Shown here: positions 47,537 to 56,900 of the stretch, one piece after another
How the letters are laid out: every line of letters begins with the position of its first letter
Numbering within the stretch: the first letter of the stretch is position 1
Assembly: GCA_014238785.1 (NCBI GenBank)
Contig: JABAAL010000041.1
Coordinates: 35,366 to 99,365, forward strand
Length of the DNA stretch: 64,000 nucleotides
Direction: 5' to 3'
Origin: Phycisphaerales bacterium
GTDB taxonomy: Bacteria; Planctomycetota; Phycisphaerae; Phycisphaerales; SM1A02
The notes under the pieces: model-generated
Database searches by the model: none
What the model was told of the DNA's origin: nothing
The model's input: only the letters and a program-made list of their open reading frames with translations
Translations under genes and position numbers: made by a program

Positions 47537-48180
47537 TAAGAACATGCATCCTCATACTTCTCGTTTGTCTTATGGGTTGCGGAAAACCTTCGCCAGAAGA
47601 TAGACCAATTCGACCAAGCAAAATCATGGACTTTGACACGCTTTTTGCACAGCGTTGCGCAGGCTGCCACGGCACAGACGGCGCGGGAAGTGGATCCATC
47701 GCACTGCATGACCCAACGTTGATGAACATCATCAGCAGGGAAACCCTTCACGATCTCGTCAAAAATGGTCGACCAGGCACACTCATGCCCTCATTCCAAA
47801 GCAACACTGGCAATCCACTCACCGATGCACAAATAGAAATACTCGTCGATGGCATGATGCAACGATGGAGTGAAGATGCGCCGCCGTGGGCGACAGATAG
47901 ACGGTATGAAGTTCAACAGGGAAAAGCAACTCGCGGCAAGGGTGCATTCGTCCATATGTGTGGCCAGTGCCACGGGAACGATGGACTTGGCGCAAGCGCT
48001 GGTTCTGTCATCAACCCAGCATTTCTTGAACTTGTAAGCGCACAATATTTACGCACCGTAATCCTTTGCGGAAGACCTGAACTTGGCATGCCGCAACTTG
48101 CTGGAAAAATCGAAGACCAAACGATTGACGATATTGTTGCTTGGCTCCGAACGCATAAAACATTTCGGAGTGATCAATGA
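47533..48180 (+). CDS. Diheme cytochrome c lipoprotein
   Basis: 215 residues. MIRTCILILLVCLMGCG is a lipoprotein signal with the lipobox LMGC. Two heme c sites, CAGCHG and CGQCHG, are followed by Met-rich tails typical of class I cytochrome c (MPSFQSN, MPQLAGK). It would carry electrons from the Rieske/cytochrome b complex to oxidase. ATGA overlap with both neighbours. Confidence 0.88.
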   Translation: MIRTCILILLVCLMGCGKPSPEDRPIRPSKIMDFDTLFAQRCAGCHGTDGAGSGSIALHDPTLMNIISRETLHDLVKNGRPGTLMPSFQSNTGNPLTDAQIEILVDGMMQRWSEDAPPWATDRRYEVQQGKATRGKGAFVHMCGQCHGNDGLGASAGSVINPAFLELVSAQYLRTVILCGRPELGMPQLAGKIEDQTIDDIVAWLRTHKTFRSDQ

Positions 48181-48662
48181 CACGAAGAACATTACTCAAT
48201 CGCCTTGCCCTTCTTATCAATGGTACGGCAGCCGTGCTTGTCGGCGCCCCGCTCATTGGTTTCATTTTTTCACCCGCTTTTGATAAAGCAAAAAACAAAT
48301 GGATCTCCCTCGGTAAACTTGAAGCGTTTACTGTTGGCCAGACAAAACTTGCTGAGTATATGAACCCATTTCTCGTTCCATGGGATGGCGAAGTCGCGAA
48401 AGTTCCTTGCTGGGTTCGGCGCATTGACGAAAAGACGTTTCAAGTTTTTGCAATCAACTGTGCACATCTGGGTTGTCCCGTGAAATGGTTTGCTGAATCT
48501 AAACTTTTCATGTGCCCCTGCCACGGCGGCGTATATTATGAAGATGGCTCAAGAGCATCCGGCCCACCTCCTCGCGGTTTATACGAATATGAATACCGAA
48601 TCAAGAATGGAAACCTAGAAGTACGAGGCGGCAGACTCCCCACAATTCAGGAGAGTGTGTAA
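48177..48662 (+). CDS. qcrA: Rieske iron-sulfur protein
   Basis: 161 residues. One N-terminal helix (LALLINGTAAVLVGAPLIGF), then the Rieske domain with cluster ligands in CAHLGCPVKWF and CPCHGGVYYEDG. It lacks a twin-arginine motif of the common type, but TRRTLLNRLA shows an RR pair. Partner of cytochrome b next door. Confidence 0.9.
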   Translation: MTRRTLLNRLALLINGTAAVLVGAPLIGFIFSPAFDKAKNKWISLGKLEAFTVGQTKLAEYMNPFLVPWDGEVAKVPCWVRRIDEKTFQVFAINCAHLGCPVKWFAESKLFMCPCHGGVYYEDGSRASGPPPRGLYEYEYRIKNGNLEVRGGRLPTIQESV

Positions 48663-48663
48663 C

Positions 48664-50124
48664 TTGAAGAACCCACTCAAAAAAATGTCGAATTGGGTAA
48701 ACGACCGTATGCAATTGCAATCGTCACTCGGACCAATTATGTCTCACCGCGTTCCACTTCGGTCGCGTTGGTTTTATGTCTTTGGTTCTGCGACGCTCAC
48801 CTGCTTCTTAATGCAAATTCTAACTGGAATCATGCTTTCGCTCGTGTATGTGCCCAGTGCAGATCAAGCATACCAATCACTTGAATACTTGAATTATGTG
48901 CAGCCGCTTGGATGGTACGTACGAGCGTTGCATGATTTCTTTGCAAACGCCATGGTCCTCATGCTCATTTGCCACCTCGTGCAAGTTGTTATTTTTGCTG
49001 CTTATAAATACCCAAGAGAACTCACGTGGATATTTGGTGTCATCCTTTTTCTTTGCGTCGCTGCAATGGCATTCACTGGACAAATATTACGCTGGGACCA
49101 AGATGCATACTGGGGACTTGGCATTGGCGCATCTATGCTTGGTCGCATTCCACTGATCGGACCCTACGCTGTTCACCTCATGCTTGGTGGCCCAATCATT
49201 GGCGGCGAAACGCTTTCTCGATTCTTTACGCTGCATGTCTTTATTTTGCCATTGACTATTGCTGGGGTCATCGCAATTCACGTTATGCTCGTATTAAAGA
49301 ATGGCATCTCCGACCCACCCAAAGCGGGACGGCTTGTAAATCCTGCAACAGAACGGGAAGAGTACGAAGAACGTATTTCAGGCGAAGATGGTACAACGTT
49401 TTTTCCCACACCAGTTGCCCGAGATGCAATCTTCAGCGGCGGCCTCGTCATCGTTGTTGCACTTCTTGCAGCCATGCTTGGCCCAAACGGTCCAAATGGT
49501 ATGCCAGACCCCACCATAATAGATACGTCACCAAAACCAGACATTTGGTTTATGTCGATATTCTCCGCCCTTGCACTCTTGCCGCCGGGTGTTGAAACAT
49601 TTTTAATTTTAACCTCACCTATCCTACTTATTGCAGCGCTCTTTGCTGTGCCATTTTTTAGCAACAGCGGCGAACGACACATCAGCAGAAGACCCGTTGC
49701 GGCGATCCTTCTCGTCTTTATTTTTATGGTGTATGGTGTTTTGACTTGGCTTGGATACAAAGCGCCATGGTCACCAAAGATGGAAGCGTGGAGTTCTGAC
49801 GAAACTCCAATCACTTTTTTACAAGGGAGACCTCCAATTGCACTCATCGGTGCTGTTGCGTTCCAATATAAACAATGTCGCAACTGTCATCAACTCGGTG
49901 GCATTGGCGGCGAGCGCGGACCTGAACTTGACACGGTAGCAACGATTAAAACATCCGGTGAGTTAATGCGGCAAGCAATTCAAGGCGGTGGAAACATGCC
50001 AACGTACGGTCACAACCTTTCCTCCACGGAACTAACTGCAATTGTCAAATTTCTCACAACCTTGCATCCTGATACTGAATCACCTGCAATGATCCCCGAC
50101 AAATCCTTGAACCCTAAAAACTAA
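48664..50124 (+). CDS. qcrB: Cytochrome b with C-terminal heme c domain (bc complex)
   Basis: 486 residues. Eight or more helices. Heme b ligands: His in LHDFFANAM and ICHLVQ, then TLHVFIL and AIHVMLVL. QILRWDQDAYWG is the quinol site region. After residue 400 a cytochrome c domain with CRNCH is added, so cytochrome b and c1 functions sit in one chain. TTG 48664 with AGGAG (48649-48653) ten bases upstream is preferred; GTG 48655 is too close to that Shine-Dalgarno. Confidence 0.9.
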   Translation: MKNPLKKMSNWVNDRMQLQSSLGPIMSHRVPLRSRWFYVFGSATLTCFLMQILTGIMLSLVYVPSADQAYQSLEYLNYVQPLGWYVRALHDFFANAMVLMLICHLVQVVIFAAYKYPRELTWIFGVILFLCVAAMAFTGQILRWDQDAYWGLGIGASMLGRIPLIGPYAVHLMLGGPIIGGETLSRFFTLHVFILPLTIAGVIAIHVMLVLKNGISDPPKAGRLVNPATEREEYEERISGEDGTTFFPTPVARDAIFSGGLVIVVALLAAMLGPNGPNGMPDPTIIDTSPKPDIWFMSIFSALALLPPGVETFLILTSPILLIAALFAVPFFSNSGERHISRRPVAAILLVFIFMVYGVLTWLGYKAPWSPKMEAWSSDETPITFLQGRPPIALIGAVAFQYKQCRNCHQLGGIGGERGPELDTVATIKTSGELMRQAIQGGGNMPTYGHNLSSTELTAIVKFLTTLHPDTESPAMIPDKSLNPKN

Positions 50125-50133
50125 TCTACAGCT

Positions 50134-52410
50134 ATGGCAAGTACAATTCAAATCGCATTGAGTGCATGGAACATGGATTGGGTAGCGTTGTTTCTCGCTG
50201 TACTTATTTGCTTCGTGTACGTTCGTGGCTGGTTCGGTTTACATGTAAGACAACCAGACAAATTCACCCCTGCACGGCTTTCCTACTTTGTTTCTGGTGT
50301 AGTGGTCGTCTTGCTTGCCATCGTTTCGCCATTGGACACATTTGCCGGCACGCTGCTCCAAGTCCACATGGCGCAGCATATTTTGCTCATGATGATTGCA
50401 CCGCCGCTTCTTTGGCTTGGGTGGCCTGCACTGCCACTTCTTTGCGGCCTTCCTCGCACGATTCAAAAGTATTGGATAGGACCATTCTTGATTTCAAAGG
50501 GGATGCATACGTTCTCCCGTTTCTTCGTGCACCCCATCGTCGCATTGATTCTATTTATCGCAACAACTTGGCTCTGGCACTATCCAAGCGCCTACCAACT
50601 TGCACTTGAAAGCGACATGTGGCATTCCATTGAGCACGGCTGTTTTTTATTCACGGCGATGCTCTTTTGGTTCCCAGTCGTTGCGCCCCATCCTTCAAAA
50701 CCGGCATGGCCAAAATGGACAATGATTCCATACTTACTCGCAGCAGATATTCAAAACACTATATTCTCAGCCTTCTTTAGTTTCGCAAGTGAGCCCATTT
50801 ACTCTTTTTATCCAGACCTTGGCCTCTTTGGTACAACTCGATTACGGGATCAATCTTCAGCGGGCGGTCTTATGTGGGTCGTAAGTTCATCGATCTTTCT
50901 TATTCCAGTTGCCTTCATTGTTCAAAGCATGCTTACGAATAAAGACACGCTTCAAAAGCCCGTTACAACGCCATTGTTCAAGAAGAGAACAAGCAACCAG
51001 AAGTTCTCCTTTCAATGGCTTTACCGATTACCTTTACGAAGATTTGCACAGTTGTGCATGTTCGCACTCGCACTTATTGTCATCGCGGACGGCTTACTTG
51101 GCCCTTCCCTTTCACCGCTAAATCTTGCGGGCATCTTGCCGTGGATTTGGTGGCGCGGACTCGTCATCATCGCAATTCTTGTTGCGGGTAATTTTTTCTG
51201 TTTTGCATGTCCATTTATGTTCGTTCGCGAACTTGGCAAGAAGTTACCAATTGCAACTATTCGCTGGCCGGCATCGCTTCGCAACAAATGGATTGCCGTT
51301 GCGCTCTTTGTTCTATGGCTCACGATGTACGAAGTTGGCGCCCCATGGTCGTCGCCAGTATTCACCTCTTGGATTATCATCGGGTACTTTTTCTGCGCGT
51401 TTACAATCGATGCCTTTTTCAAAGGCGCCGCCTTTTGCAAGTGGGTCTGTCCCATTGGTCAATTCCACTTTGTCCTTTCGATGCTTTCGCCCTTTGAAAT
51501 CAAAGCCCTCTCAAAATCAACCTGCGATTCGTGCAAAACTCAAGATTGCCTCCGCGGGAACGAAGCCCACCGAAACCAACTTGGGGCAGGTCCCAATGGT
51601 GACCCCACTTATGACCTCAATGGTTCGAAGAGTCTGACCCAAATATTGCCTACAGTTAAAGCCTCGCGCGGCTGCGAGTTGGAGTTATTCGTGCCCACCA
51701 AACAAGGCAATCTTGATTGCACCTTTTGCCTTGACTGCGTTCGTGCATGTCCACACGACAACGTCGTTCTCTCGCCATCGTTTCCGGGCTTGGATCTCGC
51801 CCAAGAGACATACCGCGGTTCGATTGGCTCGCTGCAACGACCTGACTACACAGCACTAATGATGGTCGTTGTCTTTGGAGCGTTTGCAAACGCAGCCGGA
51901 ATGATTGCGCCAGTTAATAGAGCCATCGACAGTGCTTCACGATGGATTGGTGCCCCCTCCCCAAAACTCATGACAGCGATCTTTATACTTTGCGCCGCAT
52001 TCATTCTGCCAAGTTTTCTTTGTATCCTCGCTAAGAAGTGTTCCAAAACAACGTACCAAGTGGCGTGGTCGCTCGTCCCCCTTGGCATCTCTATGTGGGC
52101 TGCACACTTGCTCTTTCACTTTTTCACTTCGTACAAAACAATTATTCCAGTCACGCACCGAGCACTCCACGATCTAGGACTCGCTTCGCCACCGGAATCA
52201 ATCTGGGAAGTTGCGTCGACCCCCCAGTGGCTCCTCCACGGCGAACTCTTACTTATGACCATTGGCTTCCTTGGCTCTGTTGCAATTTGCATGCGAGTCA
52301 CGGAAACCCTTCGCCAGAGAACTCCATGGTGCATGCTCTCCACAGGGCTCTTTCTCTGGGGTGTCTGGATTCTTCTGCAACCTATGCAAATGCGAGGGAT
52401 GATTGGATGA
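50134..52410 (+). CDS. Fusion of CtaG-type oxidase assembly factor with NapH/NosR-like polyferredoxin
   Basis: 758 residues, largely membrane. Residues 1-270 are CtaG (Caa3-CtaG): VHMAQHILLMMIAPPLLWLG, WLWHYPSAYQLALES, used in CuB insertion. Residues 300-560 are a NapH/NosR/CcoG-like module: two CxxCP-type motifs (C356/C359, C435/C439), then C464-x2-C467 and a [4Fe-4S] site C529-x2-C532-x2-C535-x3-C539 (CTFCLDCVRACPH). Five or so more helices follow. It overlaps the next gene by ATGA. I have not met this fusion before; it may couple copper delivery to electron supply. Confidence 0.85.
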   Translation: MASTIQIALSAWNMDWVALFLAVLICFVYVRGWFGLHVRQPDKFTPARLSYFVSGVVVVLLAIVSPLDTFAGTLLQVHMAQHILLMMIAPPLLWLGWPALPLLCGLPRTIQKYWIGPFLISKGMHTFSRFFVHPIVALILFIATTWLWHYPSAYQLALESDMWHSIEHGCFLFTAMLFWFPVVAPHPSKPAWPKWTMIPYLLAADIQNTIFSAFFSFASEPIYSFYPDLGLFGTTRLRDQSSAGGLMWVVSSSIFLIPVAFIVQSMLTNKDTLQKPVTTPLFKKRTSNQKFSFQWLYRLPLRRFAQLCMFALALIVIADGLLGPSLSPLNLAGILPWIWWRGLVIIAILVAGNFFCFACPFMFVRELGKKLPIATIRWPASLRNKWIAVALFVLWLTMYEVGAPWSSPVFTSWIIIGYFFCAFTIDAFFKGAAFCKWVCPIGQFHFVLSMLSPFEIKALSKSTCDSCKTQDCLRGNEAHRNQLGAGPNGDPTYDLNGSKSLTQILPTVKASRGCELELFVPTKQGNLDCTFCLDCVRACPHDNVVLSPSFPGLDLAQETYRGSIGSLQRPDYTALMMVVVFGAFANAAGMIAPVNRAIDSASRWIGAPSPKLMTAIFILCAAFILPSFLCILAKKCSKTTYQVAWSLVPLGISMWAAHLLFHFFTSYKTIIPVTHRALHDLGLASPPESIWEVASTPQWLLHGELLLMTIGFLGSVAICMRVTETLRQRTPWCMLSTGLFLWGVWILLQPMQMRGMIG

Positions 52411-52838
52411 TTCGCCACCTCCTCCTATTGCTTCTCATTTCCACAACGTGCGCCGCAGATAATGGACACGTCGCTGCAACGTACAAAACCCAAAAGTACA
52501 ACGTTGCGATTTTTGTAGAACCCTGGCCTGTACGTGTAGGCGAAGCACAACTTCGTGCACTCGTAACAAGAAATGATGGCACCCTTGTTACGGACAGTGC
52601 CATATTGCCATTTGCGGGCAAAATTGAAACACTCCACCTTCGCGAAGAAGGCGCCTTTACCTATGTATATAACTTCGATGGAGTTGAGCAACCCCCCCTG
52701 GAGTTTCAAATACTTGCAAAGTCCTCCGTTCTCGCTACCTATTGGCAAATCTGGGTTTTCTTGCTCATTGGCCTGATATTGATCATTTTGCGAGAAAAAC
52801 TCGCCAAAAACCAAGCCCGAAGGTATCCTAATAGATAA
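52407..52838 (+). CDS. Small exported/membrane protein at end of the respiratory operon
   Basis: 143 residues. A signal peptide (IRHLLLLLLISTTCA) and a beta-rich domain (YKTQKYNVAIFVEPWPVRVG, TLVTDSAILPFAGKIETLHL) precede one C-terminal helix (YWQIWVFLLIGLILIIL). The fold recalls FixH/YtkA-type periplasmic metallochaperones seen near cox genes; I cannot confirm it. The ATG at 52407 overlaps the previous stop; longer frames start inside the fusion gene. Confidence 0.72.
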   Translation: MIRHLLLLLLISTTCAADNGHVAATYKTQKYNVAIFVEPWPVRVGEAQLRALVTRNDGTLVTDSAILPFAGKIETLHLREEGAFTYVYNFDGVEQPPLEFQILAKSSVLATYWQIWVFLLIGLILIILREKLAKNQARRYPNR

Positions 52839-52852
52839 GGAAACACAGACGT

Positions 52853-53125
52853 ATGGCAAAAGCAATCGCAGACCCCGAAGAAATTAGACGTTTCGCACAC
52901 GACCTCAAGCGTTTTAACGATGATTTAACCCACCAGTTACAAGTCATGCGCTCTCGAATGGGAAATTTATCCCAGAGTTGGCGAGATCAAGAACAGCGTA
53001 AATTTGAAGAAGAGTTCGACACCACTGTGAAAGCAATGGATCGTTTTACCAAATCTTCCGCAGAGCAAATACCCTTTTTGCTTCGCAAGGCGCAGCGCAT
53101 CGAAGAATACTTAGAGCAACGATAA
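52853..53125 (+). CDS. WXG100-like protein (type VII-like substrate/partner)
   Basis: 90 residues, all helical: two amphipathic helices around a turn SQSWRDQEQRKFEEEF, where Trp lies mid-protein as in WXG100 proteins but with Arg-Asp in place of x-Gly. The size, charge and heptads fit the ESAT-6/WXG100 fold, normally a four-helix dimer secreted by a type VII system. SD AAGGAA is upstream. It lies 14 bases after the respiratory operon and 3 before the next gene. Confidence 0.78.
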   Translation: MAKAIADPEEIRRFAHDLKRFNDDLTHQLQVMRSRMGNLSQSWRDQEQRKFEEEFDTTVKAMDRFTKSSAEQIPFLLRKAQRIEEYLEQR

Positions 53126-53128
53126 CGC

Positions 53129-53737
53129 ATGTCTCAAGCAGCAAACGTACGATCTCTTGACGCACTCAAAGAGTTCCGCGCCGCACTCATCAAATTTATT
53201 GACGAAGCGAAGCGATCTGTTTCAACCGCAGACAGTGAAGTTTCACACGCGCAAATTTGGCTCCAGTCAACACAACCCATGCATTGGATTCAACAAGAAC
53301 GTCGCTCCAATGAATTACTCGCGAATGCAAAAAGCGAGTTATTTCGCGCAACTATTTCACAGCCAGACAATCCTCGCGGCCCGACCGACCAAATTAACCT
53401 TGTCAAAAAACGGCAAGCTGAAATCAAAGATGCGCATGATAAGTTGCTAAATACAAAACGCTGGTCTCGGAAAATGGAACGAGAAACAAACGAATACCGT
53501 GGCGCAATTACGCCCTTGCTTTCTTCACTTGAGGGAAGTCTAAACAAAGCAGTTTTTATCATAGACAAATCAATTCAATCGCTTGAAACATACCTCTCGA
53601 CGTCAATAAAACCAAACGAAGAACTTCAAGACTCAACAGGCACACCAACTATCGCGCGAAGTGGCGAAGAATATGTAAAGGAAGAAACAAAAGATGAGCA
53701 TGCAGACAGCGGCAGCGCAACTGACAAAGACAACTAA
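53129..53737 (+). CDS. 202-residue helical protein of the type VII-like locus
   Basis: No named family recognised. The first 70 residues (SLDALKEFRAALIKFIDEAK, IWLQSTQPMHWIQQERRSNE) are helical with scattered Trp; the middle and the end continue as heptad-rich helices (NKAVFIIDKSIQSLETYLS), then a hydrophilic acidic tail (EEYVKEETKDEHADSG). It resembles a long coiled-coil partner, possibly an LXG- or effector-like protein; that is inference from place and helicity only. It overlaps the next gene by 44 bases. Confidence 0.65.
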   Translation: MSQAANVRSLDALKEFRAALIKFIDEAKRSVSTADSEVSHAQIWLQSTQPMHWIQQERRSNELLANAKSELFRATISQPDNPRGPTDQINLVKKRQAEIKDAHDKLLNTKRWSRKMERETNEYRGAITPLLSSLEGSLNKAVFIIDKSIQSLETYLSTSIKPNEELQDSTGTPTIARSGEEYVKEETKDEHADSGSATDKDN

Positions 53738-53906
53738 GGTGCTCCATTACCAATGGGATCGAGCTAGTGAGCATTGGGACGACCCCGTCAGTAGGCGAAT
53801 TGAGGAGCAACACATCAAACCGCTTCTTGAAATGGTACATTCGGCAATTAGTGCAATGGAAACGATGAGCGAAGCAATTAATCGCTCAAGATACGAATGC
53901 TCATGA
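53694..53906 (+). CDS. Second small WxD-type helical protein of the type VII-like locus
   Basis: 70 residues. HYQWDRASEHWDDPVSRRIE continues EQHIKPLLEMVHSAISAMET: a helix with a mid-protein Trp and the same W-x-D-x3-R-[KR]-[FI]-E-E spacing as the 90-residue protein upstream. It overlaps the 202-residue gene by 44 bases in another frame and ends 41 bases before the ATPase gene. The overlap raises some doubt, but the shared motif and coding context support it as real. Confidence 0.65.
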   Translation: MSMQTAAAQLTKTTKVLHYQWDRASEHWDDPVSRRIEEQHIKPLLEMVHSAISAMETMSEAINRSRYECS

Positions 53907-53947
53907 GTGGGTTACAATAACCTACCCCAGTACAACACTCCATCTCT

Positions 53948-56900
53948 ATGAATCCTTCCATTATCAAACATCAGAAAATTCAGATAGCCGATATACGATC
54001 GCTCATTCAGGATACGCATACCGCTGAGATTGAATTGCGGAAACATTGCACTAGCGCTCGCTCCTCTGCTGAATCATTGCATAAAGATACGCTCGAGGAG
54101 AGCAAATCAAGCGTCGTTGACAATCGGGAGACGGTACGGCTTAAAAAAGAAACGAACCTAGAACAACTCGCTCAGAGAAGGGCTCAAGAACCGACGCTCT
54201 TAAAAGAGCGGCACGAAAAACAAATCTCAGAAATCAATTTTCACGCTAAAGATATTAAAGAAGAAACAGAAAGCAAATTAAACGAAGCAACGTGGCTTGC
54301 CGAATCTGTGTACGACGGAGCGATGACAAAACTTCGCGAAATCGCAACCGAGGCACACGACGCATTACTCGAATCTAAAAAGGAACTTGATCTACTTTGC
54401 GAAGAAGCGCCCAAAGCTCTTTCTCGCATGAGACAATCGAACCACGTCGAAGGAAATGCACACGAGAGCGAAATCGATAAACCAATGGTCGAATATGTAG
54501 CGGATGCAGCAAAAGCAATGCAAGCTATCCAAACTGACAAACGAGCCCTTTGGTTCGTCGGCCTTAAGCCACTGTATATTGTGTTGTTCGTAACAGCTGT
54601 CGCGGTATTCGCCGCTGGCGCGTATACCAACTGGGAAAAAACATTTGTTTTTTTCCTCATCCCAGTGCTCGCAATGTGTGTTGCAATTGGCGCCCTTGCC
54701 TTAACCTATGCCTCTGGGAAAAACTCTATCCGAAAGCGAATTGAGCAATTCACGCAACACGTCAATCAAGCATCGCTCGCTTTTACTACTGGCGAAACTT
54801 CAATCAATGAAATCAAACAACAAAACGAAAAAGGCGTTGCCCTAAATCGTGACAGCGAAATCACAAAGGCAGAAGAAAAATATTTGCCTCGACTAACTGA
54901 AATAGAACGACTCCATAAAAAAGACCTAGACAAGGAACGAGAACGGTTTGCAAAAATTGGAGAAAATCTATCGACTAGAATTTCAGAGGAAGCTGACGCA
55001 ACCGAGGTTGAATACAACACATCAATGGACGCTATTTCTCAAAAAGAGATTGACGACGTGTCCACTGCCGACACAACCTTACAAGCATCCCTCGAATCAA
55101 TCGAGAAGCACCAACAAGACAGCATGCAACAACTCAAAGATCGCTGGAACAAGGAGATGTCAGCCTTTCAAGAAGACGTTGCAACCCAAAATTCTACAAA
55201 CGAAGCTATGAATCCGCCGTGGTCACCGAGTTGGCACACGCGAGTTCCATGCACAGAAGCAAACAGCCAAATCGCCGTAGGTTCTTTTTCGGTTAACCTT
55301 GAAACACTAAACGGGGAACTTCCGCCACAAAATGAATTCCCACTCCATGGCGAATCTCTCCTCACGGTACCGCTTGTTTCCACGCTTCCCAACGATGCCT
55401 CTGTTCTGGTCTCGTCGTCTGGAAAGCACCGAACAGAATCGATCAAATTACTCCAAAATGTAATGTTGCGCGCGCTCACCGCATTGCCACCGGGCAAAGC
55501 GAAATGTACCTTGATAGACCCCGTTGGACTTGGGCAAAGTTTTGCAGGCGTACTCCACCTTGCTGATTTCGAAGAGTCACAATTACTTGACCGCGCTTGG
55601 ACAGAACCACGTCACATCGAGACACAACTCGCTCGCTTAACGGAACACATGGAAACGGTCATCCAAAAATATCTCCGTAATGATTTCGAATCGATTGATG
55701 CGTACAACGAACAAGCAGGCGAAATTGCCGAACCATATCGATTCCTTATTATTGCAGATTTGCCTAATAACTTTTCTGAAACTGCAGCAAAACGGTTAAC
55801 GAGCATCATCACAAGTGGCGCACGCTGCGGCGTACATGTCATCATTCATCGCGACTCTTCCATCAATCTTCCCGCTGGTATCGACGATGACACGCTCCGT
55901 AAAATTCCACTACGGATTGTTGAAGACGGCGATGTATTTTGCATTGACGAAAACGAGTTGCGAGATTTGCCACTTACCATTGAGCAGCCACCAGATGAAG
56001 CCACCACCACTTCTGTCATAAAAACAATTGGCGAAGCAGCCGAAAATAGTAACCGAGTCGAAGTCCCCTTCAATGTGATTGCGCCAGATAAAGATCAAAT
56101 TTGGTCGATGTCCACAATGGAAAAAGTCACAGTCCCACTAGGCAGAGCGGGCGCAACGAAACTTCAGAACCTAACGCTTGGCAGAGGCACCGCCCAGCAC
56201 GCACTTATTGCGGGCAAAACTGGCTCTGGCAAGTCCACCCTGCTCCATGTACTTATTACGAACCTCGCGCTCTGGTATAGCCCTGACGAAGTTGAGTTTT
56301 ATCTTGTCGACTTTAAGAAAGGCGTTGAATTTAAAACCTATGCTACACATAAACTACCGCACGCTAGAGTCGTTGCTGTTGAGAGCGACCGCGAGTTTGG
56401 CATTAGTGTTTTGCAAAGAATAGATATCGAACTCAAACGCCGAGGCGAATTGTTCCGTGATCTTGGCGTGCAAGATATTGCGGGATTCCGCGCTAAATCA
56501 ACGGATCGTATGCCACGCATTTTACTCATCATCGATGAATTCCAAGAATTCTTTGTCGATGACGACAAGGTATCCCAAGAAGCAAACCTCTTGCTCGATC
56601 GGCTCGTGCGACAAGGTCGTGCATTTGGCATCCACGCAATCATGGGATCGCAAACTCTGGATGGCACGTACACACTGAGTCGTTCGACGATGGGACAAAT
56701 GGCGGTTCGGATTGCATTGCAATGTTCTGAACAAGACAGTTACATTATTCTCAATGAAGACAACGCTGCAGCGCGTTTACTTTCACGCCCAGGCGAAGCC
56801 ATTTACAACGATGCCGCGGGGAATGTCGAGGGCAACAGCCCATTTCAAGTTGTGTGGCTAAACGAAAACTTGCGTGAAGAATTCCTTGCCGATTTAGTTG

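Noticed and set aside
49026..49595. 189-codon frame overlapping cytochrome b in another frame
   Set aside because: Cytochrome b is well supported in its own frame; the alternative is Cys/Arg/His-rich with no domain.
49278..49883. 201-codon minus-strand frame inside cytochrome b
   Set aside because: Shadow of a conserved gene, no start signal.
52038..52838. Long version of the small membrane protein starting inside the CtaG fusion gene
   Set aside because: The first 123 codons overlap a well-supported gene in another frame; the signal peptide begins at ATG 52407.
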